The position numbers were made by a program, and so were the translations under genes. The notes under the pieces are model-generated. The model did no database searches. It was not told the origin of the DNA and saw only the letters and a list, made by a program, of their open reading frames with translations. Shown piece by piece: positions 33,290 to 41,671 of a stretch of DNA of 64,000 bases (the first letter of the stretch is position 1; every line of letters starts with the position of its first letter). Source of the stretch: Prodigiosinella confusarubida (GTDB lineage Bacteria > Pseudomonadota > Gammaproteobacteria > Enterobacterales > Enterobacteriaceae); assembly GCF_002847015.1 (NCBI RefSeq), contig NZ_CP025085.1, positions 4,526,001 to 4,590,000 on the forward strand, read 5' to 3'.

Positions 33290-34210
33290 TCATTCTCCTT
33301 TCCGATAGCTTTGCGCACCAAAAATTCTTCGTTTGGGGTCATCAAGTTTCCTGCGACCATGAACGACCCGAGTATTGTCAACGACAATAATGTCTCCCTG
33401 TTGCCAAAAATGATCATATGTATTTCTGGAGGTAACCTCTTTAATTTCATCCCAGACATCCAATGAAATTTCCGTACCATCTTCCCAAGTTATTTTCGGC
33501 GGTTCATAATTAACGCTTGGACTTAACAAAGAATTGCAGAACGCTTTCTTGCCAGAGAAACAGCTTTTAGTAATGGCATCAGTATTGAATTCAGAATAAA
33601 TAAGATTTTTATCAATTCTTTTATATGTCTGTCCTGGCACCATTTCATTAACTATTTCCAGATGCTCATCAGTTACCTGATCAATAGGAACCTGTAATTC
33701 AATACTGAGAAAACGTTGCACATTGGCAAAGGGGATCCGTCTGACAAACTTTATCCGATTATTTTCGAAAATTTTCCGGGTACTTGAGGATAGGTCAAAT
33801 AAAACTTTCTCCCCATCACATAACGTAGTCTGGGAACCTTTACTTGCGGCCTGAAGACAATAAAACCATTGAATATCTGGATTAAAGGGAAGATTGCCAT
33901 TTTCACGATGCAATCCCATCTCCAACACTCCGGCATCAATTTCAGCCGTATTGCTGGTAGCCGCTTTTCGGGCCGGGTCAAACGTTACTTTAGATGAATG
34001 CTCACTGACAAAATCATTAAAATCCTCCAGTGAATCACTAAAGTCACGATAAATAACCGCACCACTATGCGCCAGATCGGCATAGAGCGTTTGTGTATTA
34101 ATTGATGAAATAACCTTCATATCCTGAGCATCGGCTAATATTCTTTCAAAACCATAGCAAGGAACCGGATTACGATAAAAACAAGCTGAGTTTGCGAATA
34201 ATTTTTCCAT
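33290..34210 (-). CDS. TauD/TfdA-type Fe(II)/2-oxoglutarate dioxygenase
   Basis: This protein of 306 residues carries the metal-binding triad His101-x-Glu103 (in GLHRENG) and His284 (in VVHGRR), with Arg294/Arg295 suited to hold 2-oxoglutarate. The use of Glu in place of Asp is shared with amino-acid hydroxylases of the clavaminate-synthase-like branch, and differs from halogenases, which lack the acid. The enzyme should be an active hydroxylase, desaturase or related oxidase. It is the first gene of a four-gene minus-strand set and is divergent from rhiE. No taurine or sulfonate genes are near, so taurine use is unlikely. Confidence 0.86.
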   Translation of the reverse strand: MEKLFANSACFYRNPVPCYGFERILADAQDMKVISSINTQTLYADLAHSGAVIYRDFSDSLEDFNDFVSEHSSKVTFDPARKAATSNTAEIDAGVLEMGLHRENGNLPFNPDIQWFYCLQAASKGSQTTLCDGEKVLFDLSSSTRKIFENNRIKFVRRIPFANVQRFLSIELQVPIDQVTDEHLEIVNEMVPGQTYKRIDKNLIYSEFNTDAITKSCFSGKKAFCNSLLSPSVNYEPPKITWEDGTEISLDVWDEIKEVTSRNTYDHFWQQGDIIVVDNTRVVHGRRKLDDPKRRIFGAQSYRKGE

Positions 34211-34505
34211 TACGCATTTTCCTTTTTAGATAGAGCTGAATGTTTACGCGTTCAGATTAAAGGAAAACATGTACCGGGCTATTCTAATATTTCATATTCA
34301 AATGCTAATTTTTAAAATCATCAGACCCACATTCAGTCACTCCCTTCTTTTCATAAAGATGAGATCGATCATCTAATTCTTCACCTCACTGCCACCATGG
34401 GTTCTCGGATGGCAGCCGTACAAAGGTTCAACGTATCAGACAGCGGTAAGTTACAAACTGAAACATATCCTGCAACCGTTACACAATGATAATGGAAGAT
34501 CCGCT
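34211..34505. promoter_or_regulatory. Divergent promoter region between the dioxygenase cluster and rhiE
   Basis: A 295-base AT-rich stretch that should contain both promoters. Family knowledge would predict KdgR, CRP or RhaS control for rhiE, but I could not find a clear full KdgR or CRP palindrome; only a half-site-like CTGAAACAT occurs near 34456-34466. No gene was seen. Confidence 0.4.
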
Positions 34506-36257
34506 ATGATGAACTGTTTGCAAAAATGGCGCACACCGCTGCTGGTCATTCTGCCTTTGTTGGCACTGGCACCTGCAACCGTATTAGCTAGTGCGCCAGT
34601 AATCATGAATATCAATGGGTTAAATAGCACACTGGATAATGGACTGGTCAAGTTCAGCTTCGGCTCGGACGGCAGTGCGCAAGAAGTATGGAAAGATGGC
34701 ACCAACCTGATCACTCATCTTTCCGGCGCAATACGCGACCCCAGTAAAAACCGTAGTTTTTATCTGGATTACTATTCCAGCGGCGTCAATGATTTTATCC
34801 CCAAGCGTGTTGAAGTTATCAGACAAACGCCAGAACTGGCCCACATTGCGTATATTGACGATAGCGGCGGCAAACTACGACTGGAATACCACCTGATCAT
34901 GAAAAAGGGTATCAGCGGCCTCTACAGCTATGTCGTCGCTTCAAATCCGGGACAGGAGGCGGTCAATATCAGTGAACTGCGCAATGTCTATCGTTTTGAT
35001 GCCAGCCGGATGAACCAGCTCTTCAACAGCAAGCATCGTGGTACACCACTGCTGTATAGCGAGTTGGAACAATTGCCTAAAGTTCAGGACGAAACCTGGC
35101 GGCTGACCGACGATAGCGTTTATTCCAAGTATGACTTTGCCGGTTATATCCGGGAAAGTCCTTATTGGGGGGTGATGGGTAACGGCTTTGGTGCCTGGTT
35201 AGTGCCAGCCAGTTATGAATATTATTCTGGCGATGCCTTAAAACAGGAACTGTTAGTACATCAAGACGCCATTATTCTGAACTATATGACTGGCTCCCAT
35301 TTCGGCACACCCGACCTGGTGGCACAACCGGGCTGGGAAAAACTTTATGGTCCTTGGCTGCTGTACATCAATCAAGGTAGTGACACTCAGCTCATCGCGG
35401 ATGTCAATCGGCAGGCAAGTCATGAACGTGCCAGTTGGCCCTATCGTTGGGTTGAAGATTCACGTTATCCACAACAACGAAGCACACTAACCGGTAAGTT
35501 AAACATAAGTGTACCCAAAGCGATGGTCGTGTTGACCTCCAGCGATGAGCCGTTCGATATTCAAACCCATGGTTATTTCTTCTCAGCCAAAACAAAACGT
35601 GATGGTCTCTTTTCTCTGCATAATGTTCCTGCGGGAAAATATCACTTATCGGTATATGCTCTCGGTGGACAACAAATCGGCATACTGGCACAGCGTTCTA
35701 TTACTGTTGAGAAACAGCAGCAAAATCTTGGCACCATCAAGGTCGAACAAGCAGACAGGATTATCTGGAGTATTGGCAAGGCGGATCGTCGCGCCGGTGA
35801 ATTCAAGTGGGGTGACCGTCCACGCAATTATCAGTGGCAAACACAAGTGCCCGCCAACCTGACATTTGAAATCGGCAAAAGTAAGGACTCACAGGATTGG
35901 TACTATGCTCAGACCAAGCCTGGCAGTTGGATAATTCAGTTCAACACCCATGTCGACGCATCACCACGGGTACTGAATATCGCTATTGCCGCAGCCAGTA
36001 ATAATGGTATGACGACGCCGACCACTACGCCTCAACTGGCGGTGAAGGTCAACGATCAACGACTGAGCACGCTAAAGTACAGCAATGATAAAGCCATTTA
36101 CCGTGAAGCCATGCAAAGCGGTAAATACCACGAGGTCCATATCCCGCTACCTGAAGGCATTCTGAAAAAGGGTGTCAATCGCGTCACGCTGGAGTTGCAA
36201 GGTGGTATGGTGATGTATGATGCCATCAACCTGAGTGAACCGTCTGAAGAGGAATAA
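34506..36257 (+). CDS. rhiE: Rhamnogalacturonate lyase, secreted (PL4, RhiE type)
   Basis: This protein of 583 residues has a signal peptide (a charged start, then LLVILPLLALAPATVLA, likely cleaved before SAP). The N-terminal half is the PL4 catalytic domain, followed by a carbohydrate-binding fibronectin-like segment (GLFSLHNVPAGKYHLSVYA in part) and a C-terminal jelly-roll domain. RhiE cleaves the rhamnose-galacturonate backbone of rhamnogalacturonan I in pectin and, in Dickeya, leaves the cell by the type II Out system. The products would feed uronate catabolism, such as that encoded at 49.8-61.4 kb. It is monocistronic, with a hairpin 24 bases after the stop. Confidence 0.9.
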   Translation: MMNCLQKWRTPLLVILPLLALAPATVLASAPVIMNINGLNSTLDNGLVKFSFGSDGSAQEVWKDGTNLITHLSGAIRDPSKNRSFYLDYYSSGVNDFIPKRVEVIRQTPELAHIAYIDDSGGKLRLEYHLIMKKGISGLYSYVVASNPGQEAVNISELRNVYRFDASRMNQLFNSKHRGTPLLYSELEQLPKVQDETWRLTDDSVYSKYDFAGYIRESPYWGVMGNGFGAWLVPASYEYYSGDALKQELLVHQDAIILNYMTGSHFGTPDLVAQPGWEKLYGPWLLYINQGSDTQLIADVNRQASHERASWPYRWVEDSRYPQQRSTLTGKLNISVPKAMVVLTSSDEPFDIQTHGYFFSAKTKRDGLFSLHNVPAGKYHLSVYALGGQQIGILAQRSITVEKQQQNLGTIKVEQADRIIWSIGKADRRAGEFKWGDRPRNYQWQTQVPANLTFEIGKSKDSQDWYYAQTKPGSWIIQFNTHVDASPRVLNIAIAAASNNGMTTPTTTPQLAVKVNDQRLSTLKYSNDKAIYREAMQSGKYHEVHIPLPEGILKKGVNRVTLELQGGMVMYDAINLSEPSEEE

Positions 36258-36280
36258 TCGACGAGTTATCCCATAGCAAA

Positions 36281-36306
36281 CATCCCCCCGCTTACACGGG
36301 GGGATG
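36281..36306 (+). terminator. rhiE terminator hairpin
   Basis: CATCCCCCC and GGGGGGATG form a perfect 9-bp GC-rich stem with an 8-base loop just after rhiE. The T-run is short (GTTATT). Confidence 0.75.
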
Positions 36307-36781
36307 TTATTGATGCTGTCACCACAGTAGTCACTCCCTGTATTTACTCATCAAAATACAAGCGTCCTTTCTTTGGTTCCCCTGGTGTTGGGGGATGACA
36401 GATCTCGTTATTTCCAATAAAAACCAAGCAAACAAATTATAATTTAAAAAATAATAACTTATATAAATAATGACTTATGTCCAGCCAATAGCCAATTCAT
36501 CAGGCTAGCTAAACAATAGCGCAATGTAAATGTTTAAGTCAACGCATTAGTAGACATAAAGTTGTTATTTATGTCTACTTTTTATGATTTTTAGGCATTC
36601 ATTCCAGTTTTACTCACTTATTTTCCTATAGTCTCTCCGCCTCACCACTAGAAATATATTGGCTCGTAACCTCACGAGTGTTCCGCTTTTCCACAGAAGC
36701 GGAATCTTGTTCCGCTCAGGGTTGGATGACGTCACGGCGTGATATATAGTGGTCTGAGAAGCTATTGCTGAAGGAATTACC
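36307..36781. promoter_or_regulatory. Structured upstream region of the XRE-preQ0 transporter-queF operon
   Basis: About 475 bases with no gene but several dyads. A 12-bp arm hairpin followed by TTTT lies at 36549-36583. A TTCCGCTT/AAGCGGAA pair lies at 36681-36704, with a third TTCCGCT at 36710. An 11-bp palindrome TCACG-G-CGTGA lies at 36732-36742, just upstream of the regulator start. The last two are candidate operators for the XRE protein. I looked for a preQ1 riboswitch and did not see its conserved core. Confidence 0.5.
36549..36583 (+). terminator. Strong inverted repeat with T-run, no gene upstream
   Basis: AGTAGACATAAA and TTTATGTCTACT are exact complements across a 7-base loop and are followed by TTTT. 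As a plus-strand terminator it would end a transcript starting after the rhiE hairpin, where no gene is seen. It could instead be a dimer operator. Confidence 0.5.
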
Positions 36782-37396
36782 ATGAAAACAACCAATGCCC
36801 AGCGTAAAGTAAACATCATTAAAAATATTGAATATCTGATGCGCACACGTGGAGAAACCAAAGCCTCTTTTTCAAACCGCACCGGCGTTACGCGAACCAC
36901 AATCTATAAAATACTTGATGGTCGCGTTAATAACGTGCAGCAATCAACCGTCAACAGAATCTCGGACTTTTTTGGCGTTTCCTGTGAAGAAATAGAAGAT
37001 TACGATCTTGAAAAGGTCGAGTTGCTTAATAAGACCATCTCTTTTGAAGGCAATAGAAATCCGTCTGCCGTACCTATAATTCCTCAGTCAGAACTACTAT
37101 CTGTATTTGAACAAAAAATTGGACAATTAACCATTCAATACCCGTTAACCTATTTCTTTGGCGATGAAGCAAATATGCTGGCGATAAAAGTAGAGACCGC
37201 TATTGGTGATCAATTCTCACCTAACGACACTATTATTATCAAACGCCCACCAGCACTGGTATTGAATACACCAATGCTCTGCTATTCATACTCATCTGGC
37301 TTTATTATCCAATCAGCAGAAGAGCAGTCTACAGCAGATAAAAATAAACCACATGATATAAAGCTTTTGGGATATATCATAGAGGAAAGATTGTAA
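36782..37396 (+). CDS. XRE-type regulator with S24/LexA-like C-terminal domain lacking the catalytic serine
   Basis: This protein of 204 residues has an N-terminal Cro/C1-type helix-turn-helix (about residues 25-62, NRTGVTRTTIYKILDG) and a C-terminal domain resembling S24 peptidase folds. Where phage repressors have GDSM with the catalytic serine, this protein reads VETAIGDQF, so self-cleavage is unlikely and the domain may bind a ligand. It ends exactly where the transporter gene begins (no gap). By context it is the regulator of a 7-deazaguanine uptake and reduction operon; that specific role is inference. Confidence 0.8.
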   Translation: MKTTNAQRKVNIIKNIEYLMRTRGETKASFSNRTGVTRTTIYKILDGRVNNVQQSTVNRISDFFGVSCEEIEDYDLEKVELLNKTISFEGNRNPSAVPIIPQSELLSVFEQKIGQLTIQYPLTYFFGDEANMLAIKVETAIGDQFSPNDTIIIKRPPALVLNTPMLCYSYSSGFIIQSAEEQSTADKNKPHDIKLLGYIIEERL

Positions 37397-38266
37397 ATGG
37401 AGTCTAACAGGAAGTTTAAATTATTAGGTTTTAACCATAGCGGGAAACTATCTGCCAATATCATGGTTCTCGCTACGGGAAAAACCATCAGCATGGATCT
37501 GAAGGAACTCACTGATAGTGAAATATCAGAAGATTTCAATCGGCATGAACTGAATGCCTTATACAAAAAGCTTTATAGTGGAAAAGAAATTGTTACTACC
37601 TATGATCTTAGTGACCGTCATGATCGTTCCTGGCATGCTTATGTTCTGCTCAGTATCGCACTAACTGTTATTTTTATTTTTTCCACTGTCGCCGGCGTTA
37701 AACCCATTAATATTCCCAAATTGAATATGATTGTTCCACCTGCGGTTTTCGTTTATCCCATTACGTTTATTCTGGTGGATATTCTTAATGAATTTTACGG
37801 TTTGAAACTGGCCAGACGGACGATTATCATCAGCTTCTTCGCCCACCTTTTTTTCGTGTTGGCGTTATGGATTACCAGCCTGATTCCACCACTGCCCCAA
37901 TGGGAATACGGCCAAACGTATAATGGCATTATTCATAGTATGATGGCCGTATTGGTGGCCTCGTCTCTCGCTTATCTGGTTTCTGAAAACGTTAATGCCT
38001 ACGTACTGTATAAAATAAAGATCCTGACCAAATCCAAATATCTGTTTATCCGCGTGATTACCAGTACCGTTACAGCGTCTGCCCTGGACAGTATTATTTT
38101 TTGTACCCTGGCGTTCTATAATGTGCTGAGTTTTGAGATAATCAAAGAGATGATTTTGTCGCAATTTCTGATCAAAGTAGTCTATGCGGTGCTGGGTGTC
38201 GGCCCTATTTATGGTACCCGCAAACTGTTCAGAAGCTATATCAATACCGCTACGGCAAGGAACTGA
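37397..38266 (+). CDS. Queuosine-precursor (preQ0) transporter of the YhhQ/VUT family, N-terminally extended
   Basis: This protein of 289 residues has a soluble N-terminal part (about 1-78) and six hydrophobic segments. Landmarks of the family are PAVFVYPITFILVDILNEFYGL, read as YPITFILVDILNEFYGL, and ISFFAHLFF in the second and third helices. YhhQ imports preQ0 or preQ1 for queuosine synthesis and is normally about 220 residues, so the extra N-terminal domain is unusual; I do not recognise it. It starts on the base after the regulator stop, and queF follows five bases after it, indicating one transcript. Confidence 0.85.
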   Translation: MESNRKFKLLGFNHSGKLSANIMVLATGKTISMDLKELTDSEISEDFNRHELNALYKKLYSGKEIVTTYDLSDRHDRSWHAYVLLSIALTVIFIFSTVAGVKPINIPKLNMIVPPAVFVYPITFILVDILNEFYGLKLARRTIIISFFAHLFFVLALWITSLIPPLPQWEYGQTYNGIIHSMMAVLVASSLAYLVSENVNAYVLYKIKILTKSKYLFIRVITSTVTASALDSIIFCTLAFYNVLSFEIIKEMILSQFLIKVVYAVLGVGPIYGTRKLFRSYINTATARN

Positions 38267-38270
38267 TTAC

Positions 38271-39113
38271 ATGCATATTACGGAAAAAGATCACATCACA
38301 CATTTGGGCGTCCGCTCCCATTATCCAGACCAGTACTCACCCCAGTTGCTGGAAGCCTTGCCCCGCGCCCGTGGCCGGGAAGTGATTGGTTTGAATACGC
38401 CGGCGTTACCGTTTACCGGATACGACTTATGGACAGCATTTGAGCTTTCCTGGCTGAATAATAAAGGCAAACCCGTGGTGGGAATTGCGGAATTTATTAT
38501 TCCCGCCAGCTCTGAAAACCTGATTGAGTCAAAATCATTCAAACTTTACCTTAACAGCCTCAATCAGACCCGTTTCCGAGACCTTGAAACCCTGCTCGCG
38601 ACCTTAATCAACGATTTGTCTGAAGCCGCCAAGGGAGATGTCAAGGTTACGCTGTACCCTGGATTATCTGGTTACCCTTCGGCTATTGATACACTGCCTG
38701 GTATCAATATTGACGATCTGGATATTGAAGTGAACAACTATGACTTTAATCCGGATTATCTGAAATACGCCATATCCGAAAAATCAGACGATATCGCTGA
38801 AACACTATGCTCCAATTTACTGAAATCCAACTGTCTGGTGACCTATCAGCCTGACTGGGGCAGCGTCGTCATTAACTATGAAGGTAAGCAGATCGATCGA
38901 GAATGTCTGCTACGTTATCTGATCTCTTTTCGTCAGCATAATGAGTTTCATGAACAGTGCGTGGAAAGGATCTTCAATGATATCAAACGCTACTGCCAAC
39001 CTCAGAAACTGACCGTGTTTGCCCGTTATACGCGACGTGGCGGACTGGACATCAATCCATTCCGCAGTGATTTCGAAGAAAAAACAACGACGGGCCGCCT
39101 GATTCGTCAATAA
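38271..39113 (+). CDS. queF: QueF: NADPH-dependent 7-cyano-7-deazaguanine reductase
   Basis: A 280-residue unimodular QueF of the E. coli type. The nucleophile Cys188 lies in LLKSNCLV and the proton-relay Asp195 in QPDWGS. The QueF motif ESKSFKLYLNS (about 86-96) and HNEFHEQCVERIFND and RRGGLDINPFRS are all present. It reduces preQ0 to preQ1 in queuosine biosynthesis. The frame is open upstream to 38184, but the ATG at 38271, five bases after the transporter stop, matches the family's N-terminus. An enterobacterium usually has a queF elsewhere, so this may be a second copy dedicated to scavenged preQ0. Confidence 0.94.
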   Translation: MHITEKDHITHLGVRSHYPDQYSPQLLEALPRARGREVIGLNTPALPFTGYDLWTAFELSWLNNKGKPVVGIAEFIIPASSENLIESKSFKLYLNSLNQTRFRDLETLLATLINDLSEAAKGDVKVTLYPGLSGYPSAIDTLPGINIDDLDIEVNNYDFNPDYLKYAISEKSDDIAETLCSNLLKSNCLVTYQPDWGSVVINYEGKQIDRECLLRYLISFRQHNEFHEQCVERIFNDIKRYCQPQKLTVFARYTRRGGLDINPFRSDFEEKTTTGRLIRQ

Positions 39114-39118
39114 ACCGC

Positions 39119-39245
39119 TATACCCCAAATAATTCGAGTTGCAGGAAGGCGGAAAGAGAGTGAATCCCGAGGAGCTTACTCAGGTAAGTGATTCGGGTGA
39201 ACGAACGCAGCCAACACACCTGCAACTTGAAGTATGACGGGTATA
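39119..39245 (+). repeat. Dispersed palindromic repeat family B, copy 1
   Basis: A 127-bp unit from TATACCCCAAATAATTCGAG to ATGACGGGTATA. Its ends are inverted copies (CGAGTTGCAGG against CCTGCAACTTG), and inner arms AGCTTACTCAGGTAAGTG add a second dyad. It lies six bases after the queF stop. Other copies are at 50965-51091 and, inverted, 52929-53055. It is non-coding. Confidence 0.88.
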
Positions 39246-39270
39246 ACCTTTCCGCCTACGGTTAAACTGA

Positions 39271-39298
39271 GTCATGCCCGTGCAATACCGGGCATGAC
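39271..39298. terminator. Hairpin between queF and dmlR-like gene
   Basis: GTCATGCCCG and CGGGCATGAC form a perfect 10-bp stem with an 8-base loop between the two converging genes. No strong T-run is present on either strand, so it probably acts bidirectionally. Confidence 0.65.
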
Positions 39299-39362
39299 GC
39301 GATAGAACAATAAAAAAATATATCAATAACCTGGGATGTTCCAGTGTAAACGGGGATAGCGT

Positions 39363-40274
39363 CTAATCAGTTGTCTCAGTTACCCCTTTCACCATCAAAT
39401 GCTGCTTCAGGTAGCGAATAAACGTATTAATACGCACCGGTACATGACGGCGATGCTGATAAACCGCATAAATATCCGCATCAGGCGTTTTGAAATCCGT
39501 CAGCAGCGCCACCAGTTCCCCCCGTTCGAGATGAGCCTTCACATCCCAGAAAGAGCGCAGGATAATACCTTGCCCATCCAACGCATAATGCACAATCGTT
39601 TCACCATCATTGCTGGAAAGGTTGCCGAAAGCACGATGTGTCAGCTCCTCACCGTCCCGATAAAAACGCCATAACGCATAGTCACTCTCATACTGACGCA
39701 GCACCAGGCAATTATGGGCAACCAGCTCCGCTACCGTTGTCGGTGTTCCGGCACGTTCAAGATAGGCAGGTGCTGCGCACAATATGCGGGGATTACTCAT
39801 CAGTTTATGAGCAATCAAGCGGGAGTCCGGTGGTTCCCCCACCCGGATATCAATATCAACCCCGGCATCCAACATGTTTACTGGCAGGCTCGCTAGCCGA
39901 AGTTGTATCTCCAGTTCAGGATGCTGTTGGGAAAAAGCGGAAATCAGCGGTGCGACATACCGTCGGCCAAAACCAAAAGAGGCATTGATGGTTAACTTAC
40001 CGCGTAACGCCAGTTGATTACGGCCCACCACGCTTTCCAACTCTTCAATCTCATTCAGTATCGGTAGCGCCCCTTCAGCATAAAGTTGTCCTTCCGGGGT
40101 TAAATCCAGGCGTCGGGTCGTTCGTTGAATCAACTGCACACCCAAACGGTGTTCAAGCCGAGTTAATCGTTTACTGACCGCGGGCAGTGACACGCCCTGT
40201 TCCCGTGCCACGGCAGTCAGGCTGCCAAGAAACGCGATGCGACTGAAAAACAGCAGATCATCAATAGCACTCAT
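39363..40274 (-). CDS. dmlR: LysR-family regulator, DmlR-like
   Basis: This protein of 303 residues has an N-terminal winged helix GSLTAVAREQGVSLPAVSKRL (core AVAREQGVSLPAVSKRL) and a LysR effector domain. It is of the DmlR/AaeR size group and is divergent from dmlA across 109 bases, the same arrangement as dmlR-dmlA in E. coli, where DmlR activates D-malate use. The name follows from this context and general similarity. The inducer is probably D-malate or a tartrate isomer. Confidence 0.82.
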   Translation of the reverse strand: MSAIDDLLFFSRIAFLGSLTAVAREQGVSLPAVSKRLTRLEHRLGVQLIQRTTRRLDLTPEGQLYAEGALPILNEIEELESVVGRNQLALRGKLTINASFGFGRRYVAPLISAFSQQHPELEIQLRLASLPVNMLDAGVDIDIRVGEPPDSRLIAHKLMSNPRILCAAPAYLERAGTPTTVAELVAHNCLVLRQYESDYALWRFYRDGEELTHRAFGNLSSNDGETIVHYALDGQGIILRSFWDVKAHLERGELVALLTDFKTPDADIYAVYQHRRHVPVRINTFIRYLKQHLMVKGVTETTD

Positions 40275-40383
40275 GCATTATTCTCTTTAATTCAACAATG
40301 ACTTGCTCATAAGGCGAATTGTTTACATAAGACAGAGTAAATACACTGCTTCCTACGTTAGTACAACCACACAGGAATCTCTG

Positions 40384-41463
40384 ATGTCTGCACCTCACTA
40401 CAAAATTGCTGTTATTCCCGGCGATGGAATTGGCAAAGAAGTCATGCCGGAAGGCGTACGGGTGATGGATCGCGCCGCACAACAATTCGGTTTGAACATC
40501 CAATGGGAATGGTTCGATTTCGCCAGCGCCGATTACTATCTCAAGCACGGCAAAATGATGCCGGATAACTGGTTTTCCCTGCTGAAAGACGCTGATGCTA
40601 TTTATTTCGGTGCTGTTGGCTGGCCGGAAGTGGTACCGGACCACGTGTCACTCTGGCAATCCCTGTTGTTGTTTCGTCGCGAGTTTGATCAGTACGTCAA
40701 CCTGCGTCCGTGCCGCTTGATGCCGGGGGTAAAAACGCCACTGGCCGGACGTCATCCGGGGGATATCGATTTCTATATCGTGCGCGAGAATACCGAAGGG
40801 GAGTACTCCAGCGTTGGAGGTACGATGTTCGCCGGTACTGATCGGGAAGTAGTGATACAGGAAACAGTAATGACCCGCGTCGGGGTTGATCGCATTCTGA
40901 AATTCGCTTACGAGCTGGCGATGCGTCGTCCTAAAAAACACCTCACATCGGCGACCAAATCCAATGGTATCGCTATCACCATGCCATATTGGGATAGCCG
41001 TGTCGCAGAGATGGGGAAAAACTATCCGCAGGTCACGGTGGATAAATTCCATATCGATATCCTCAGCGCCAACTTTGTACTGCATCCGGACTGGTTTGAT
41101 GTGGTGGTTGCCAGCAACCTGTTTGGCGATATTCTTTCCGACCTTGGTCCGGCCTGTACCGGCACCATTGGCATTGCACCATCGGCCAACATCAACCCGG
41201 CCCGAAATTTTCCCAGCCTGTTTGAACCGGTACATGGTTCAGCGCCGGATATCGCAGGGAAAGGCATTGCCAATCCGATTGGTCAAATCTGGTGTGGCGC
41301 GATGATGCTGGAACACTTAGGGCATTTCGATGCCGGTGCAGCGGTATTGAAAGCAATTGAAACTGTGCTGGCGCAAGGGCCGGAACAGGCGCCACTGACG
41401 CGAGATCTGGGAGGGAAAGGCAATACTGAATCATTGGGAAGAGCGATTGCTGACGCACTGTAA
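40384..41463 (+). CDS. dmlA: DmlA/TtuC: D-malate or tartrate dehydrogenase (decarboxylating)
   Basis: A 359-residue enzyme of the isocitrate/isopropylmalate dehydrogenase family. The dinucleotide-binding opening is IAVIPGDGIGKEV. Substrate and metal residues are visible in VNLRPCRLMPG, IVRENTEGEYS and NLFGDILSDLG. DmlA oxidises D-malate to pyruvate and CO2 with NAD; TtuC acts on tartrate. Start 40384 is chosen over 40303 because AGGA precedes it and it gives the standard length. It is divergent from the dmlR-like gene, and a terminator hairpin follows at 41487. Confidence 0.9.
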   Translation: MSAPHYKIAVIPGDGIGKEVMPEGVRVMDRAAQQFGLNIQWEWFDFASADYYLKHGKMMPDNWFSLLKDADAIYFGAVGWPEVVPDHVSLWQSLLLFRREFDQYVNLRPCRLMPGVKTPLAGRHPGDIDFYIVRENTEGEYSSVGGTMFAGTDREVVIQETVMTRVGVDRILKFAYELAMRRPKKHLTSATKSNGIAITMPYWDSRVAEMGKNYPQVTVDKFHIDILSANFVLHPDWFDVVVASNLFGDILSDLGPACTGTIGIAPSANINPARNFPSLFEPVHGSAPDIAGKGIANPIGQIWCGAMMLEHLGHFDAGAAVLKAIETVLAQGPEQAPLTRDLGGKGNTESLGRAIADAL

Positions 41464-41486
41464 GTGAGAATCGAGAAAACACAAAA

Positions 41487-41507
41487 AAAGGCCGCTAAAC
41501 GGCCTTT
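41487..41507 (+). terminator. dmlA terminator hairpin, tail interrupted
   Basis: AAAGGCCG-CTAAA-CGGCCTTT is a perfect 8-bp stem, but the following bases are CAG and not T. A near-identical hairpin with an intact TTTT tail lies at 41672-41694, on the other side of a family A repeat. The arrangement suggests the repeat's arrival duplicated this terminator. Confidence 0.75.
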
Positions 41508-41513
41508 CAGACC

Positions 41514-41671
41514 GTTGACAAACCTACGTATAGCGTCAGAACGGTGATAATGAGAGAGAAGAGTAAAGCATCCGCGCCAGGGATGGCGCGGCTTGAGCTT
41601 ACAGGGAGGTACTTGCAGCGTCTTTACGATCTTCTCATTATCGCCGCTATATAGACGTTGTCATCAAACTC
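41514..41671 (+). repeat. Dispersed palindromic repeat family A, copy 2
   Basis: About 158 bp. The left end GTTGACAAACCTACGTATAG and the right end CTATATAGACGTTGTCATCA are imperfect inverted repeats. The inner pair GGTGATAATGAGAG and TCTCATTATCGCC and the central GCGCCA-GGGA-TGGCGC match copies 1 and 3. It is flanked by direct repeats of the 16 bases CCGCTAAACGGCCTTT. Confidence 0.87.

Noticed and set aside
33290-34210. Calling the dioxygenase TauD for taurine use
   Set aside because: No tauABC or sulfonate genes are nearby, and the His-x-Glu motif and ligase neighbour point elsewhere.
34211-34505. KdgR box before rhiE
   Set aside because: Only a half-site-like CTGAAACAT was found, without the mirrored half.
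36307-36781. preQ1 riboswitch upstream of the queF operon
   Set aside because: The conserved stem and A-rich tail were searched for by eye and not found; queF is also the third gene, behind a protein regulator.
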